Shown here: positions 11,190-23,197 of the stretch, piece after piece
Layout of the letters: every line of letters starts with the position of its first letter
How positions within the stretch are numbered: the stretch's first letter is position 1
From: Paracentrotus lividus
Lineage: Eukaryota; Echinodermata; Echinoidea; Camarodonta; Echinidae
Assembly (NCBI GenBank): GCA_940671915.1
Contig: CALNVZ010000972.1
Span: forward strand, 73,822 to 137,821
Direction of reading: 5' to 3'
DNA: 64,000 nucleotides
Notes under the pieces: model-generated
Seen by the model: the letters and a program-made list of their open reading frames with translations, nothing else
Databases searched by the model: none
Told to the model about the DNA's origin: nothing
Position numbers and translations under genes: made by a program

Positions 11190-11501
11190 CTTTATATCCT
11201 GTTTTGAAATGTTCACATGTTGAATTTCCAGAGCCACCACCGTTCAGTCCATAAACGCATATCTTGTATTTTGAGTAAGGAAGTAGCCCCTGGATGTTTT
11301 GTTCAGTTTGGTTCTCAGCAGACATGTATTTAGTCACCTCTACAGATTTGTTACACATGTCTTTGTTGAGAAGCTTGTAGGTGACATTATATCGTTCTGC
11401 CGGACAGGGGCGGTCTGGAGGTGCTTTCCAGGTAACCATACCAACTAAATCGGATCCAGACTGCTTAATACGTACACTGATGTTCGTTGGCTTTCCAGGA
11501 G
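11190..11501 (-). CDS. FN3 domain 3 exon
   Basis: A phase 1-1 exon of 312 bp. The acceptor is ...atttttcaag (AG at 11503-11502) and the donor AAAG|gtaaag. It encodes APGKPTNISVRI, then VTWKAPPDRPCPAERY with the core tryptophan, YNVTYKLLNK, and LLPYSKYKICVYGLN with the F-strand tyrosine. It is rich in sequons (NIS, NVT, NKS, NQT, NST) and carries four cysteines (RPCP, DMCN, KICV, STCE), possibly two disulphides. The previous exon (domain 2) lies about 40 kb away across transposon-filled sequence, so extra domains between the two cannot be excluded. Confidence 0.9.
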
Positions 11502-11954
11502 CTTGAAAAATAAAATAATAATAATAAATAAAAAGTAAAATATAATAGGTTTTCACAGTCAAGTTCAAACTATCTCCGATCAATTTAACATTTCTTTCGA
11601 GCGCTTTCGTCCGCAATGTGATCGCGATTACAAATCTGCAATCAAATTCGTTTATGAGTAGCCAAAATCAAACACCGTTCAATCCAATTGCAAATTGCGC
11701 CGATGTATTTGCTGCTGTGAGCAATCGTATTCATCAATGTTCGCTCACATTCGTCCACTCGTAAAATTCCCGTCGTCTCGTGAATTCAAATTCGTTCTGG
11801 GGCATGCATATTCCAAATAACATTATACCAATTAGGAACGTGAGGTTCGGGTAGGAAAATAAAATTTGGGTGGGGGGCCAAGAAGTGTTTTTCTCAGAGA
11901 AGAGGCCGATCATGGGGGAATGGGGAGGCTGAGCTTGCCAAAAAAAACAAAAAA

Positions 11955-11988
<34 letters not shown>

Positions 11989-13226
11989 ATAAGCTGATTA
12001 TAATATCCCAGTTTTGTCCAGTATGTATACAACTATATGTCTGTTCAAAAACGAAATGTCTACAGAAGATAAATAAATAATGTTTATAAAACAGAGTAGG
12101 GGCTGCAGCCCCCATCCTCACTCCTATTCATCAGGAACCATATCAATCCTACTCCACGTGAAATGTAAATCTAACGTATGACATTAAATCTTAACATAAG
12201 GACGCGTCCATTATTTGAGGAGGGGAAAAGCAACATTACATTCATGAGTTTAGTGGAAATACATGCAGCTGAGCGGCGCAGACAATTAAACGGCTCTACA
12301 TTAATGTCAACAAAACCTGCGATAACGGCGGGAAGCGACCGATTGACAACTGCATGCAATTATTACTAAGCGTACAAAAACTCGCCTAAGAAAACTTCCC
12401 TGTCGGTAAAATGGTACTGTCAGTCGATCCGTTCAAGGAAATTAGTCATGGACATAAAATAAATAATTGAACTTTTATCATAGTTTCCGTAGGTAGATGC
12501 TTCAGACCAGATTGGGGAAAAAGATATTTGGGCAAGCCTATAACACTATTGTGCTAAAGTTGTAATCAGAATCTTTATTTCACATAGATTGATGTTCATA
12601 ACGATTATTGATATAAATAGTGATCTTGTCACATCTTGCGAAGACGCCGTCCACATGCGATATGCATGTGATATGCGGAAATATTGACCCATCGAGTAAA
12701 GATTCGTTTGTGATAATGTTTAAAGTGACAGGACTTTTTTTCACCAATCGAAATGAATGTACCATATTTGGAAATCTGAGAATTCAAGCTTTTAAAAACT
12801 GCTTGATCATTAAGATGTAATATAATTATGCGTAATCGAGGAAGATGACTATGCAGCGTATGGCCTATTTTGAGAACAAAATTGGCCATATTGTACAGGA
12901 ATTTGATCTTACTAGGATTTCGAATTGGCACAAGTGACAGGACTTTATTCCCCTTTGCAATAAGTTATTCCTATATTTGAAAAATTCAGACTCTTAGCGT
13001 ACTTATTCAAGTTGATCATTTCTTTGAAAAGGTAGTTGCTCGCCATAATCAAGAAAACAAAGTGAAAAAACTGTGGAAAATACAAAAAGTCTATGGCCGC
13101 GTTCGCTTTGCGTAGAGTAATAGCGCCCTCTTCCCCTTAAGTTTACAACTAGAATTGATATGATGCAAAATAAAAAAAAAAAATAATAACTTTATACACA
13201 ATCCTAATTTAGTCTATTACGTAAAC
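11502..13226. other. No supported gene; start of the 40-kb intron
   Basis: Unique-looking AT-rich DNA with an A-rich run at 11940-11987. Open frames on both strands around 12.18-12.93 kb overlap each other and have no domain. Nothing functional was identified. Confidence 0.4.
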
Positions 13227-13454
13227 CAGTGGCGGATAGAGGATTTCAAGATAGGGGGCGCCCGGCCCGCCCTTACAAAAATGTCCTGTGGTATTCTTAT
13301 GGTATTTCTGAATGTCCTGTGGTATTCGTATGGTATTTCTGAATGTCCTGTGGTATTCCTATGGTACTTCTATGGTCCAATCAAATACCATAGAAGTACC
13401 ATAGGGAAATACCACACAGGAAAAGGGCACCATAAGAATACCATACAGCAGTGT

Positions 13455-13890
13455 TGTGTGCTGTATGGTTTTCTGGCACAAATACCATATGTATGGTATT
13501 CCTGTATGGTTTTTTGGCACAAATACCATATGTATGGTTTTGCTGTATGGTTTTTTTGGCACAAATACCATATGTATGGTATTGCTGTATGGTTTTTTGG
13601 CACAAATACCATATGTATGGAATTTCTGTATGTTTTTTTAGCACAAATACCATATGTATGGAATTTCTGTATGTTTTTTAGCACAAATACCATATGTATG
13701 GTATTGCTGTATGGTTTTCTGGCACAAATACCATATGTTTGGTATTGCTTTATGTTGTTTGGAACAAATACCATATGTATGGCATTGCTGTATGGTTTTT
13801 TTGGCACAAATACCATATGTATGATATTGCTGTATGTTTTTTTTTTTTTGCACAAATGCCACATGTATGGCACAAATACCACATGTAGAA
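13455..13890. repeat. Left subterminal array, unit about 41 bp
   Basis: GGCACAAATACCATATGTAT recurs at about 13475, 13516, 13558, 13599, 13640, 13680 and onward at 40-42 bp spacing. Each unit contains the near-palindrome AATACCATATGTATGGTATT, so every unit can form a small hairpin. Confidence 0.9.
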
Positions 13891-14399
13891 AGTTCCATTA
13901 ACCGTTAAATTTGCTTACACTCAAACGTCACGTGGAGCGACGAAATGCACTTTTTTTTTATTATTATTTTTTATTATTTTTTTTTATTATTTTCATAGGT
14001 TAAGTTTGAAGCATGTTTCTGCTAGGGATGTGAGCCTCTGTTACAATCGCCCCGTGTTACAATTATTGTCCCGGTCTCCCACCATTCAGGGGCGCGCGAT
14101 ATCATGTGATGACGGACAGGGTTGGGAGGAGAATGGAAGACCCGGAATGGGAATTATTTATAGAACTCGAACGGATACAGGCTTTCCTAAATATTTGTAT
14201 AACCAAATTCGAAATAGAATGATCTATTTCACATATTATGCAGAAACTAATGACAATTTAAGAATATAAGGTTGGAACAATAAACATATTCCACAAACTA
14301 CGACCTGAAGACAGTAGTTTAAATCCGTTAATCATTGTAATGTTATTTGTTGTGAGCGCGAAGCGCGAGCTTTAAAATATTTGCTCTATAATAACATTA

Positions 14400-14492
14400 A
14401 TCATTGTATTCAACTGCGATAATCACTACCCTTAAAGAAATACAATTCCGATAGCGAGTGAAAATCTTCATTAATGAACAATATAAAATACA

Positions 14493-14525
<33 letters not shown>

Positions 14526-14715
14526 ATTATAATATATATTATATAAAGTGGACCATATTCAGAAAAGGGATTACAAACAATATATATATATATATATATA
14601 TGTTTGTAATCCCTTCTGAATATGGTACTTTATATAAACGGTACGGACCTTGAAAAAGAAAGAATTTAAAGAAATTTAAAGGTTTATTTCCATCACATTT
14701 GGAGAAGTGGGCAAA
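14400..14715. repeat. Hairpin insertion specific to copy A, with AT dinucleotide runs
   Basis: It contains TA microsatellite runs (about 14490-14545 and 14580-14600). A long inverted pair flanks the second run: CCATATTCAG...GGGATTACAAAC against GTTTGTAATCCC...GAATATGG. The equivalent place in copy D (around 28380) lacks it, so it entered or expanded after the copies separated. Confidence 0.65.
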
Positions 14716-15969
14716 TACAAAATTATCAATTATTTAGAAAATAAAAACAAAATGTGAAGCTTTTGAAAACAAAGGGGACACGCCCCTGATTGCCGCCAAA
14801 TTTGGAGAGGAATTAAATTATACACTAGCATCGGAATAAATAAAGCACCCCAAAACAGACATATAATATAGCTAATATCAAAAATCACGATAGAACGACC
14901 TTCCTCACACCTTAATGCCAAAGTTACAAAATAAACGCGTTGTGGACAATAAAAGAATAAATGAATATAGGGACCTGAAGAAAGATTATTAGTTTAATAT
15001 TGTCTGGTGTTTTTGTTTGGAAAAGCGGAAGCGCGAGCCGAAAATTTTTGCTTTTAATAACTGAACTTAGTACAAATTTTCGGCACACTGGTGCCTCTTC
15101 GGTCTATTGATTCTGTACATATATTTTTGTTAAGACTTTAAAAAAATCGAGGGTGGCCCGACCACCAGAAAACAAAAATCGATGGGGGGGGGGAACTCGA
15201 TAGTCCCCGTCCACCCCGGGACGCCCGCCATAAACTACCGTTGTGGGTAGTAATTTCACAAGGATCATTTTTTTCTAAAGGGATAGTTTCTTACAGGCAT
15301 TGGACTAATGTGTTTCCAGTCGACTTGATTAGACGGACAATGGGAATTAATTGACCAATAGTATTGACGAATTTGATTGAAGACAATAATCACCAGGCCA
15401 TGCAGGGAATGAAACCAACGGGCATTAGTCAAAGTGGATTTATGGCAGTTTACTGCTGAAGTTTGGTAGTCCGTATGGTTATCCTGTGGTCTTTCGTGTG
15501 GTAATATGGTAATGTGCTCATTTGCAATACAATGTTTTGTACACAAATCAGTATTTTTTTGAAGCTTACTCATAACAGTAATTGCCTGCATATTGATAAT
15601 TTTTTATTTGGGAAATATATTTCCCAAACACACAGTAACATCAAGGGATAGTTTTTGACATTTGCATTGGTTATCAAGAAATAATAGAAAAATAACTAAC
15701 TATGAACCCAAAATGTTTTTGCTAAATATGGTATATTACCAAGTGTATAGAATCCTTGGGTGTTAGCGCAAGTCTGTGGTAACGGCGTGTGCAATCCTGA
15801 ATTAAACGGCGTGTGTGTTCCGGTCGCAGCGGTATTTCATAATCCTGGTAACTGTGTGCGGTAATTGTTGTGTGGTACTAGTTTGGGATAATGCTATTAG
15901 GGTATTTTGCTTAGGTAACACCTTAGGTATTTTTTTTGTGTACTTTGTGCTGAAATATCCATAGGAACT

Positions 15970-16640
15970 CCTGTGGTATTTGTGCCAAAAAAACCATATG
16001 GAAATCCTATGGTATTTTGGATGTATGGTACTTTCTGCATGGTATTGTGCCAAAAACCATAGGAAATCCTATGGTATTTGGCTGTATGGTACTTCTGTAT
16101 GGTGAATGTGTGCCAAAAAACCATAGGAAATCCTATGGTATTTTGGCTGTATGGTTACTTTCTTATGGTATTTGTGCCAAAAACCATAGGAAATCCTATG
16201 GTATTTTTGGCTGTATGGTATTCTGTATGGTATTTGTGCCAAAAAAATCCACATAGAAATCCTATGGTATTTGGGCTGTATGGTACTCCTGAATGGTATT
16301 TGGTGCAAAAACCCATAAGAAAATCCCTATGGTATTTGGCTGTAAATGGTACTTCTGTATGGTACTTGTGCAAAAAACCAATAGAAATCCTCTGGTATTT
16401 TGGCTGTATGGTACATTCTGTAGATGGTATTGTGCCAAAAAACCATAGGAAAGTCCTAATGGTATTTTGGCTGTATGGTACTGCTCTATGGTATTTTGTG
16501 TGGTAATTTGTGCCAAAAAACCATAGGAAATCCTATTGTATTTTGGCTGTATGGTACTGTTTTATGGGTATTTTGTGTGGTATTGTGCCAAAAAACCATA
16601 TGGAAAATCCTGCTGGGTATTTTGTAGGTAAACCGTTTTG
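15970..16640. repeat. Right subterminal array, unit about 63 bp
   Basis: Units of GTGCCAAAAAACCATAGGAA followed by ATCCTATGGTATTTTGGCTG and TATGGTACTTCTGTATGGTA start at about 15983, 16049, 16112, 16176 and 16238, and continue to about 16600. The palindrome CCATAGGAAATCCTATGG is present in most units. Confidence 0.9.
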
Positions 16641-17199
16641 TGTGGTACCACACGATATTTTTAGTAAGGGCGGATAGGGGGGGGGCCGCAACATTTTCGG
16701 ATTTTAACATGTACGGTCAAATGAGTGGTTTTTTCAATTATAGGGGGGCTGAAGCGTCCGCCTGCACCCCCGCCTGGATCGCCAGCTGCGTAATACAAAC
16801 GCAATAATTGCCATTTGTCTAATACCCATTTGGTCTCATCAAACATGGTTTATTTTCCATCTTCATTATTTTCACCTCCAACCAGTTGTCCGACTTTACC
16901 GTTTTGTCCTAAATTCCATTCACTTTATTTCATGTCGTCTAATATCTTGTTTAATAAATTCTGATAGAGCTTTACAGTGTACAGGTTGTAAAAATTGGGT
17001 TTCACACAAAATTGTGTTCTATATAAACAAACTATACGATGATCCCAATCAGCATTTTTTGGATTGGAAATGCCTCAAAAGTGCTTTTGAATATTTGCCC
17101 TTCTATAATTTGATTATGTATATCTAATGAAATTGAAGACACTGGGATAGCTCTGTAATATCCTTGAAATCGGACGTCTATACAATGTAAATATCTTAA

Positions 17200-19890
17200 T
17201 CGATAAAGGTCTCAAATTTGTACATTTAAACATTCGTAGCCTTCTACGTAACTTAAATGATCAAATTATTTTGCAGAGTAACCAAGTACACATCATTGCT
17301 TTTAACGAAACCTTTTTTTGGATGAAACAATATTTGATAGTGAAGTAAGTATTGGAATAATTTTCAATTAATTCGAAAGATCGGAATAGACATGGAGGTG
17401 GAGTGGCAATATATATTCCATAACTCTTTAAGTTTTTGAATTTTATCGATTATAATGTAACGAATTCATTAGATACTTTCCGATCTTAGTTCGGCCAAAG
17501 CTTTCTAATCCGATTATTTTTCTTAATTGGTATCGTCTCCAAATTCTAACATTGAGTTATTTCAAGAATATGAAAATCTATTTCACATCTTATCGTTCAA
17601 TCATTGTAATTAATAATTATGGAGACACCAATTGCGCGACATTTTCAAAGTTCCCTTTTCATCAGATACAAAGCCCTAGACGAAATACACAACTTATATT
17701 CATTGCATAACATAAATACCTAAAGATATACTCGGGTTAACATCAAAGCTCTAAACGCTTATTGACCATATGCTTCAAACACACCGGACAGAGTAAAAAA
17801 GTATGGGGTAATACATATTGGGATCAGTGATCATTCAATGAGTTACGTTAATGGAAAATCAACAACATGAAAGTTCGTCCCGCACGAATTAATTCCGGAA
17901 ATTGAATGGTATTGATCTGAATCTTTCTCGAAGACCTAAGTAACAACCTTGGCACGAAAATTCTTGAGAAGTGAAAGTATCGATAAAGCCCTAATAAATG
18001 GGAACATCTTCTAATGTGTTGTCAACAAAAAGTATGCCTCTTAGAAGTAAAAGAGTACGAAGTAAGAAATCGCCATGGATGAATTCAGATATTATTAAGT
18101 TGATACGGGAAAGGGACATGTAGCAGAAAAAGGCCTGTAAGAATAAAGATGATATAAAGATGAAAGAGTATAGAAAATTAAGGAATATGATCACATTTCG
18201 AATCAGAAAAGAAGAGAAAAAATATTATTCTGAAAAAATTACAAAAATCAAAGAAAATTCGGGGAATATTTGGTCAGTTCTTATTAAAATCATTATTACC
18301 CAATAACAACATTAACTCTATTGAAGAAAGTTGACCAGTTGTCTCACGATGTGCAAACGTAGAACGGAACGTTGCACATCGTGAGACAACTGGTCAACTT
18401 TCTTCAATATTCTTCACCACGATGAACCTCTTTCAGTTTATTGAACATTAACTCTGTTTTTAAAAATGATAGAGAAAAATTAATTGAACAAAGCGAATGT
18501 TTTAATGATTATTTTGCAAATATTGGAAAAAGATTATCATCAAATATACCTGTTTCTCGTGAGCCTGTCTTAGGGGATACCTATTCTCAATCCTGCTTTT
18601 ACTTCAAACCAGTGACCGAAGAAGATCTTTTACGTGAAATTAAATTGTTAAAAAATAAACCCTCATGTGGCATTGATGGTATTTCCGCCCAAATAATAAA
18701 AATGTCTGCTCCAATTATACTTCCTTCGTTAACTTACTTAATAAACAAATCACTGCTAGATGGTAAATTTCCCGAAAAATTTAAAATAGCTAAAGTTATA
18801 CCAATTCATAAGTCCGGGGAAAAGATGAGCCTTGTAATTACAGGCCGATTTCAATCCTTTCTACTGTTTCTAAAATATTCGAAAGACTTGTAGCAAATCA
18901 ACTTAAATTTTACTTGAAGAAACATTCTATACTTTGTACTGAGCAATCCGGTTTTAGAAAAAATCATTCCACTATGACATCTTTATTAAAAGTCACTGAT
19001 GATTGGCTTAAAGCAATGGAAGAACGTCTTTATACGGGAGCAGTCTTTATAGATCTAAAAAAAAGCTTTCGATACTGTAGATGTAAATATACTTGTAAAT
19101 AAATTATCTAATATTGGTGTTGCAAAAGATGCTCTTTTATGGTTTGAAAGTTATCTTTTTAACCGAAAAATCTGTACATATATTGAATCTGTTTCTTCAA
19201 ATATTTTGAATATTGATTATGGAATACCACAGGGCTCAACCCTTGGACCAATTTTATTCATTATATATATATCAATGATCTTGTTAAACAAATTAAATAC
19301 TGTAAATTACATCTTTATGCAGATGACGCTGTTATATATTTTTGTGGTAAATAAAATTAAGGATATTGAAAAGTATATAAATCTGGACTTGTGCAATATA
19401 TATAATTGGTTGTGCCATAATAAGCTTAGTCTCAATGTAGATAAAACTGTATCCATGTTATTTGGAACTGGTGCTATATTATCTAAATGTCAATGTTTAA
19501 ATGTGAATATGTCTAGTAAGCCTATTAAGCAGTGCAATATGGTAAAATATCTTGGAATGTATCTTGATCCAAAACAACACATCAGTTTAAATTCTATACA
19601 CCAATTTACCTACTATCAATGTTTTAACTTATTTTACGCATATAGTATGTTTGATTGTTAAATTGTTCCTAATTAGACTTGTAGTATATATACAGTCAGT
19701 TTAAGTTTTCAGTTCTTTATGTTTAACTGACCCGAGGAAGACCGTACCATTTAATTTTTGTTGCGTCGGCTTCAGCCATTCTATTGATACCTTATCTATA
19801 CTCTTAGCTGTGTAATTCTTGTTATATTTATATGAATTATGTTTTATTATTGTTATGTTTATATTGTTGAATGGAAAATAAATACATACC
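17200..19890 (+). pseudogene. Decayed non-LTR retrotransposon (Jockey/CR1-like LINE): endonuclease and reverse transcriptase
   Basis: The 5' part (about 17.2-17.45 kb) encodes the APE endonuclease start with HLNIRSLLRNL, IIAFNETF and NRHGGGVAIYI in shifting frames. The linker encodes the PWMNSDIIKLIRERD region at about 18.07 kb. The reverse transcriptase is spread over 18441-18893, 18914-19102 and 19206-19661, with KIAKVIPIHKSGE, EQSGFRKNHST, FIDLKK, GIPQGSTLGPILF and the catalytic LYADD at about 19317 in another frame. Several frameshifts and stops make it inactive. The 3' end passes through GAATGGAAAATAAATACATACC-like sequence near 19.88 kb. A hairpin insertion interrupts it at 18320-18455. 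ORF1 was not seen, so it is 5'-truncated or too diverged to read. Confidence 0.85.
18320..18455. mobile_element. 136-bp hairpin insertion in the LINE with 12-bp flanking repeat
   Basis: AACATTAACTCT occurs at 18308-18319 and again at 18444-18455. Between them are two arms (18320-18360 and 18369-18408) that are reverse complements at 40 of 41 positions with an 8-nt loop. Dropping the insertion makes the LINE frame continuous across the site (…NNNINS then VFKND…), so it is a later insertion. Confidence 0.8.
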
Positions 19891-20586
19891 ATCTTTTGTC
19901 TATCCACTCACATTCATTCTAGTAGGGCATACAAAATGGGCAAAACAACAAATTCTTTTGGATGAAAACGAATAATGCAATTATACATTGAGTATATTGA
20001 TATAACAAAAACAACTAAGTCAATTTTTTGGCGAAATAGTTATGGAAATATTGTTTCTTATACATGACCATTTGCATAATGGATGATCTGAAATCATCTC
20101 AGAATGCTTAGATAAAGGATGAAAATCTGTATAATTAAGAAAAGCTAAGTCCATACTTAGGCTTTTCTTTATATTATATCTTAGCGCCCTCCTCATACTC
20201 TTGTTTAACTTGAGTACCTCAAAATTAAGTTGAAGTTCAACTTGCATGATGTTTGCTGCTTTGTGTGTGAGTGTTTTGTGGGTTTGTGTTCAGAGGGTTG
20301 TTGAGCGGTGTTTGGATGGGGTGTGTCTATATATATATTTAAAATAGCTCCTCAAAAAAAGTTAATTCCTATGCTTGATGTGGACTGTGTGAGTGGAATC
20401 GCAGGGTGATCAGGATTGTGTTCTTAAAATCCTCACAACCAATTAATTTTTTTTTTTTGTTTTTTTTTTTTTTTTAGGTTTTACCCCAAATCACTGGATT
20501 CATAAAATAAAAAACATCTGCCGCATTTACCAAAAGCATTTTACCCCAGATCTCTTGGCAAAGCAAAATAAATCCTTTGCAAGTAA
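19640..20586. other. LINE 3' end and flank, first version of a repeated block
   Basis: From TTAGACTTGTAGTATATA through the LINE 3' end and the flank up to the second CCCTTAC element. The same text recurs at 22276-23197 with many single-base gains and losses. A T-rich run lies at about 20449-20475. No gene. Confidence 0.75.
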
Positions 20587-21596
20587 CCCTTACCAAAATG
20601 TCCTGTGGTATTCGCGTATCTGAAGTCCTGTGTATCGCATGGTATTTCTGATGCCTGTGGTCATCTAATGGTATTTCTTAGTACAATCAAATACATAAGT
20701 ACATAGGGAATACCACACAGGAGTAACGGGATACTAAAGATACCATACAGCAGTGTTGTGTGCTGTTGTTCTACCATGTAGTTTCTATTTGTGCATACCA
20801 GATAGTTCATGTTCTAACAATATGATCTTAGCTGCACAATACCATCATGTATGTTTTCTGTATGTTTTTGGCACAATACCCATATGTATGTATTGCGTAT
20901 TGGTTTTCTTGCACAAATACCATATGTATGGTATTTCTGTATGTTTTTTGCACAAATACCATGCTGTATGTTTTGGAACATAGGTATATTTCTGTATGGT
21001 TTTTGCACAAAATACCTATGTATTGTTTGTATGGTTTTCTGGCACAAATATACGCATATGTATGTATTCTGTATGGTTTTGGCACAAATACCAATGTATG
21101 TGTATTTGTATCGTTTTTCTGGCACAAATACCATATGTATGTATTTCTGTATGGTTTTCTGGCACAAATCCATATGTATGGTTTTCGGCTATTGTTCTTT
21201 GGCACAAATACCATATGATGTATCTTTCTGCTATGTTTTTTTTTGCACAAATACCATATGTATGGTATGCTGTATGGTTTTGCTGGCACAATACCATATG
21301 TATGTATTCTGTATGTTTTTTTTTTTTGGTACAAAATACCTGATTTATGTATGCTGTATCGTTTTATTTGGCCACAAAACCATATGTATGTTTCTGTATG
21401 TTTTTTTTGGCACACATACCATATGTATGGTATTGCTTATGGTTTTCTAGCACAAAAATCCATATGTATGGTATTTCTGTATGGTTTTGGCACAAATACC
21501 ATACTTTGGTTTTGCTGTCATGGTTTTTGGCACAAATACCATAGTATGGTATTTCTTGTATGTTGTTGCACAAATACCATATGCTATTCATTCAGT
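20587..21596. mobile_element. CCCTTAC element, copy B (left part, cut by the N gap)
   Basis: It starts CCCTTACCAAAATGTCCTGT and carries the 41-bp array with many single-base losses relative to copy A. It stops at the run of N. Open frames here are products of the array. Confidence 0.8.
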
Positions 21597-21621
21597 NNNN
21601 NNNNNNNNNNNNNNNNNNNNN
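21597..21621. other. Assembly gap of exactly 25 N
   Basis: Twenty-five unknown bases. A round fixed size is normally a placeholder rather than a measured distance. Confidence 0.98.
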
Positions 21622-22275
21622 CGTGACTGGATTTGCATATTACACTCCTGATAAGAAATTAGCAACTTGTTAATTTTTTTTGGCACGACTCGGTATATTG
21701 TAACTGAAGAGTAACTTTAAAATTGGAATGTACAATTTAATTATATCACCTCCTTTTCGGATTATGCGGATGTGGTTACGAAACTCAGAAGTTTAAAATA
21801 ATAATCACAAAATTACACCTAAGGCATGGTTCGTATTATTTTTAAAGGTTAAACCGCTTCATTATATTTTTAACGATACTAACGGCTTGAAGTGTCAGAC
21901 CGTGTCCTCTACATCCAGAAGAATTTGCATATTAACACAATTGTTTTTAAATGTTTACTTATTTATGGACCTTTGGTACCTACCGAATCTTTCCAATTTT
22001 GCAATTATGTGGTTATAATTCTCAGCTAAAGGCAATGTTACTATTCCTCAATACCCAATACGATCTTGCCGAAAAGGAACTTTTTTATACTGAGGATCAA
22101 AAAAAACATGACTATACCAGTCTAACATTAATTAGGCAATAACTTAACCATCCATATTGCTTTGCTCTTTTATTGAAGAGGTTGGTTTCACGGGCCGGGG
22201 GTGGCCAGGGCTGGTAATAGGTTTTGTACGGATTATTTCACTGCTATTTTTTTTTAAAACTTTTTTTTAGCCGCT
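21622..22275. other. Unassigned sequence right of the gap
   Basis: AT-rich sequence that I could not match to the LINE or to the CCCTTAC element. It joins duplicated LINE 3' sequence at about 22276. No gene is supported. Confidence 0.4.
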
Positions 22276-23062
22276 TGGTATGTTTGTTGTTAATTGTCGC
22301 TTATTAGACTTGTAGTATATATACAGTCAGTTTAGTTTCTTATTCTTTATGTTTAACTGACCCGAGGAAGACCGTACCATTTAATTTTGTTGCGATCGGG
22401 CTTCAGCCATTCTATTGATACCTTATCATACTTACTGTTATATTACTTGGATATATTTATATGAATTAGTTTTATAATTATTGTTATGTTTTATATTGTT
22501 GAATGGAAAATAAATACATACCAATCTTTTTTTCTACCACGATCATTTTCTAGTAGCTAAAAATGGGCAACGAACCAGAATTCTTTGGATGAAACGAATA
22601 ATGCATTATACATTGAGTATATTGATATCAAAAAAAACCTAAGTCCAATTTTTGGCGAAATAGTTATGGAAAATTTGTTTCTTATACATGACCATCTTGC
22701 ATAAATGGATGATCTGAAATACATCTCAGAAATGCTTAGATAAAGGATGAAAATCTTATAATTAAGAAAAGCTAAGTCATACTAGGCTTTTCTTATATTA
22801 TATCTAGCGCCCTCTCTCATTATTTCTTGTTTACTTGAGTACCTCAAAATTGAAGTTGAGTTCAACTGCAATGTTTGTGCTTTGTGTGTGAGTGTGTTGT
22901 GTGGGTTGTTTCAGAGGGTGTGTTGAGCGGGTTTGGGTGGGTGTGTCAAATATATTTTATTAAAATAGCTCCTCAAAAAAAGTATTCCTATGCTTGATTG
23001 TGACGTGTGGAGTGGAAAGCAGGGTGGATCAGGATATTGTTCTTAATAAACTCGACACACAA

Positions 23063-23093
<31 letters not shown>

Positions 23094-23197
23094 TTATTAC
23101 CCCACAAATTCACTGATATCATAAAATAAAAAACTATCTGCCCATTTACAGAAAGCATTTACCATCCTTAGCAAATGAAAATATCCTGTTGTTAAAA
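22276..23197. repeat. Second version of the LINE 3' end plus flank
   Basis: It matches 19640-20586 over its whole length in the same order, including GACCCGAGGAAGACCGTACC and the poly-T run, but with many indels. See the assembly finding. Confidence 0.8.

Larger units (their letters stand above)
13270..16670. mobile_element. CCCTTAC...GTAAGGG non-autonomous element, copy A
   Basis: The termini are CCCTTACAAAAATGTCCTGT and the reverse complement of the right end, CCCTTACTAAAAATATCGTG. Behind each terminus lies a subterminal array of short palindrome-bearing units: about eleven 41-bp units on the left and about ten 63-bp units on the right. The central 2 kb (13.9-15.9 kb) has no coding sequence but carries GAGCGCGAAGCGCGAGC and CGATGGGGGG...CGATAGTCCCC inverted pairs. 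The superfamily was not recognised. Long open frames across the left array exist on both strands only because the unit lacks stop codons. Confidence 0.75.
13227..16788. mobile_element. hAT-like element hosting the CCCTTAC element
   Basis: The outer ends are CAGTGGCGGATAGAGG on the left and the reverse complement CAGCTGGCGATCCAGG on the right, resembling hAT-type termini. The flanks CGTAAAC (13220-13226) and CGTAATAC (16789-16796) look like a target duplication with one indel. Only about 43 bp on the left and 118 bp on the right belong to this element; the rest is the nested 3.4-kb element. Confidence 0.5.

Noticed and set aside
13281-13901. Long open frames on both strands (for example 206 codons at 13281-13901 plus and 170 at 13370-13882 minus)
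   Set aside because: They translate the 41-bp array. The encoded text is a short repeated phrase, appears on both strands and in several frames, and has no start context or domain.
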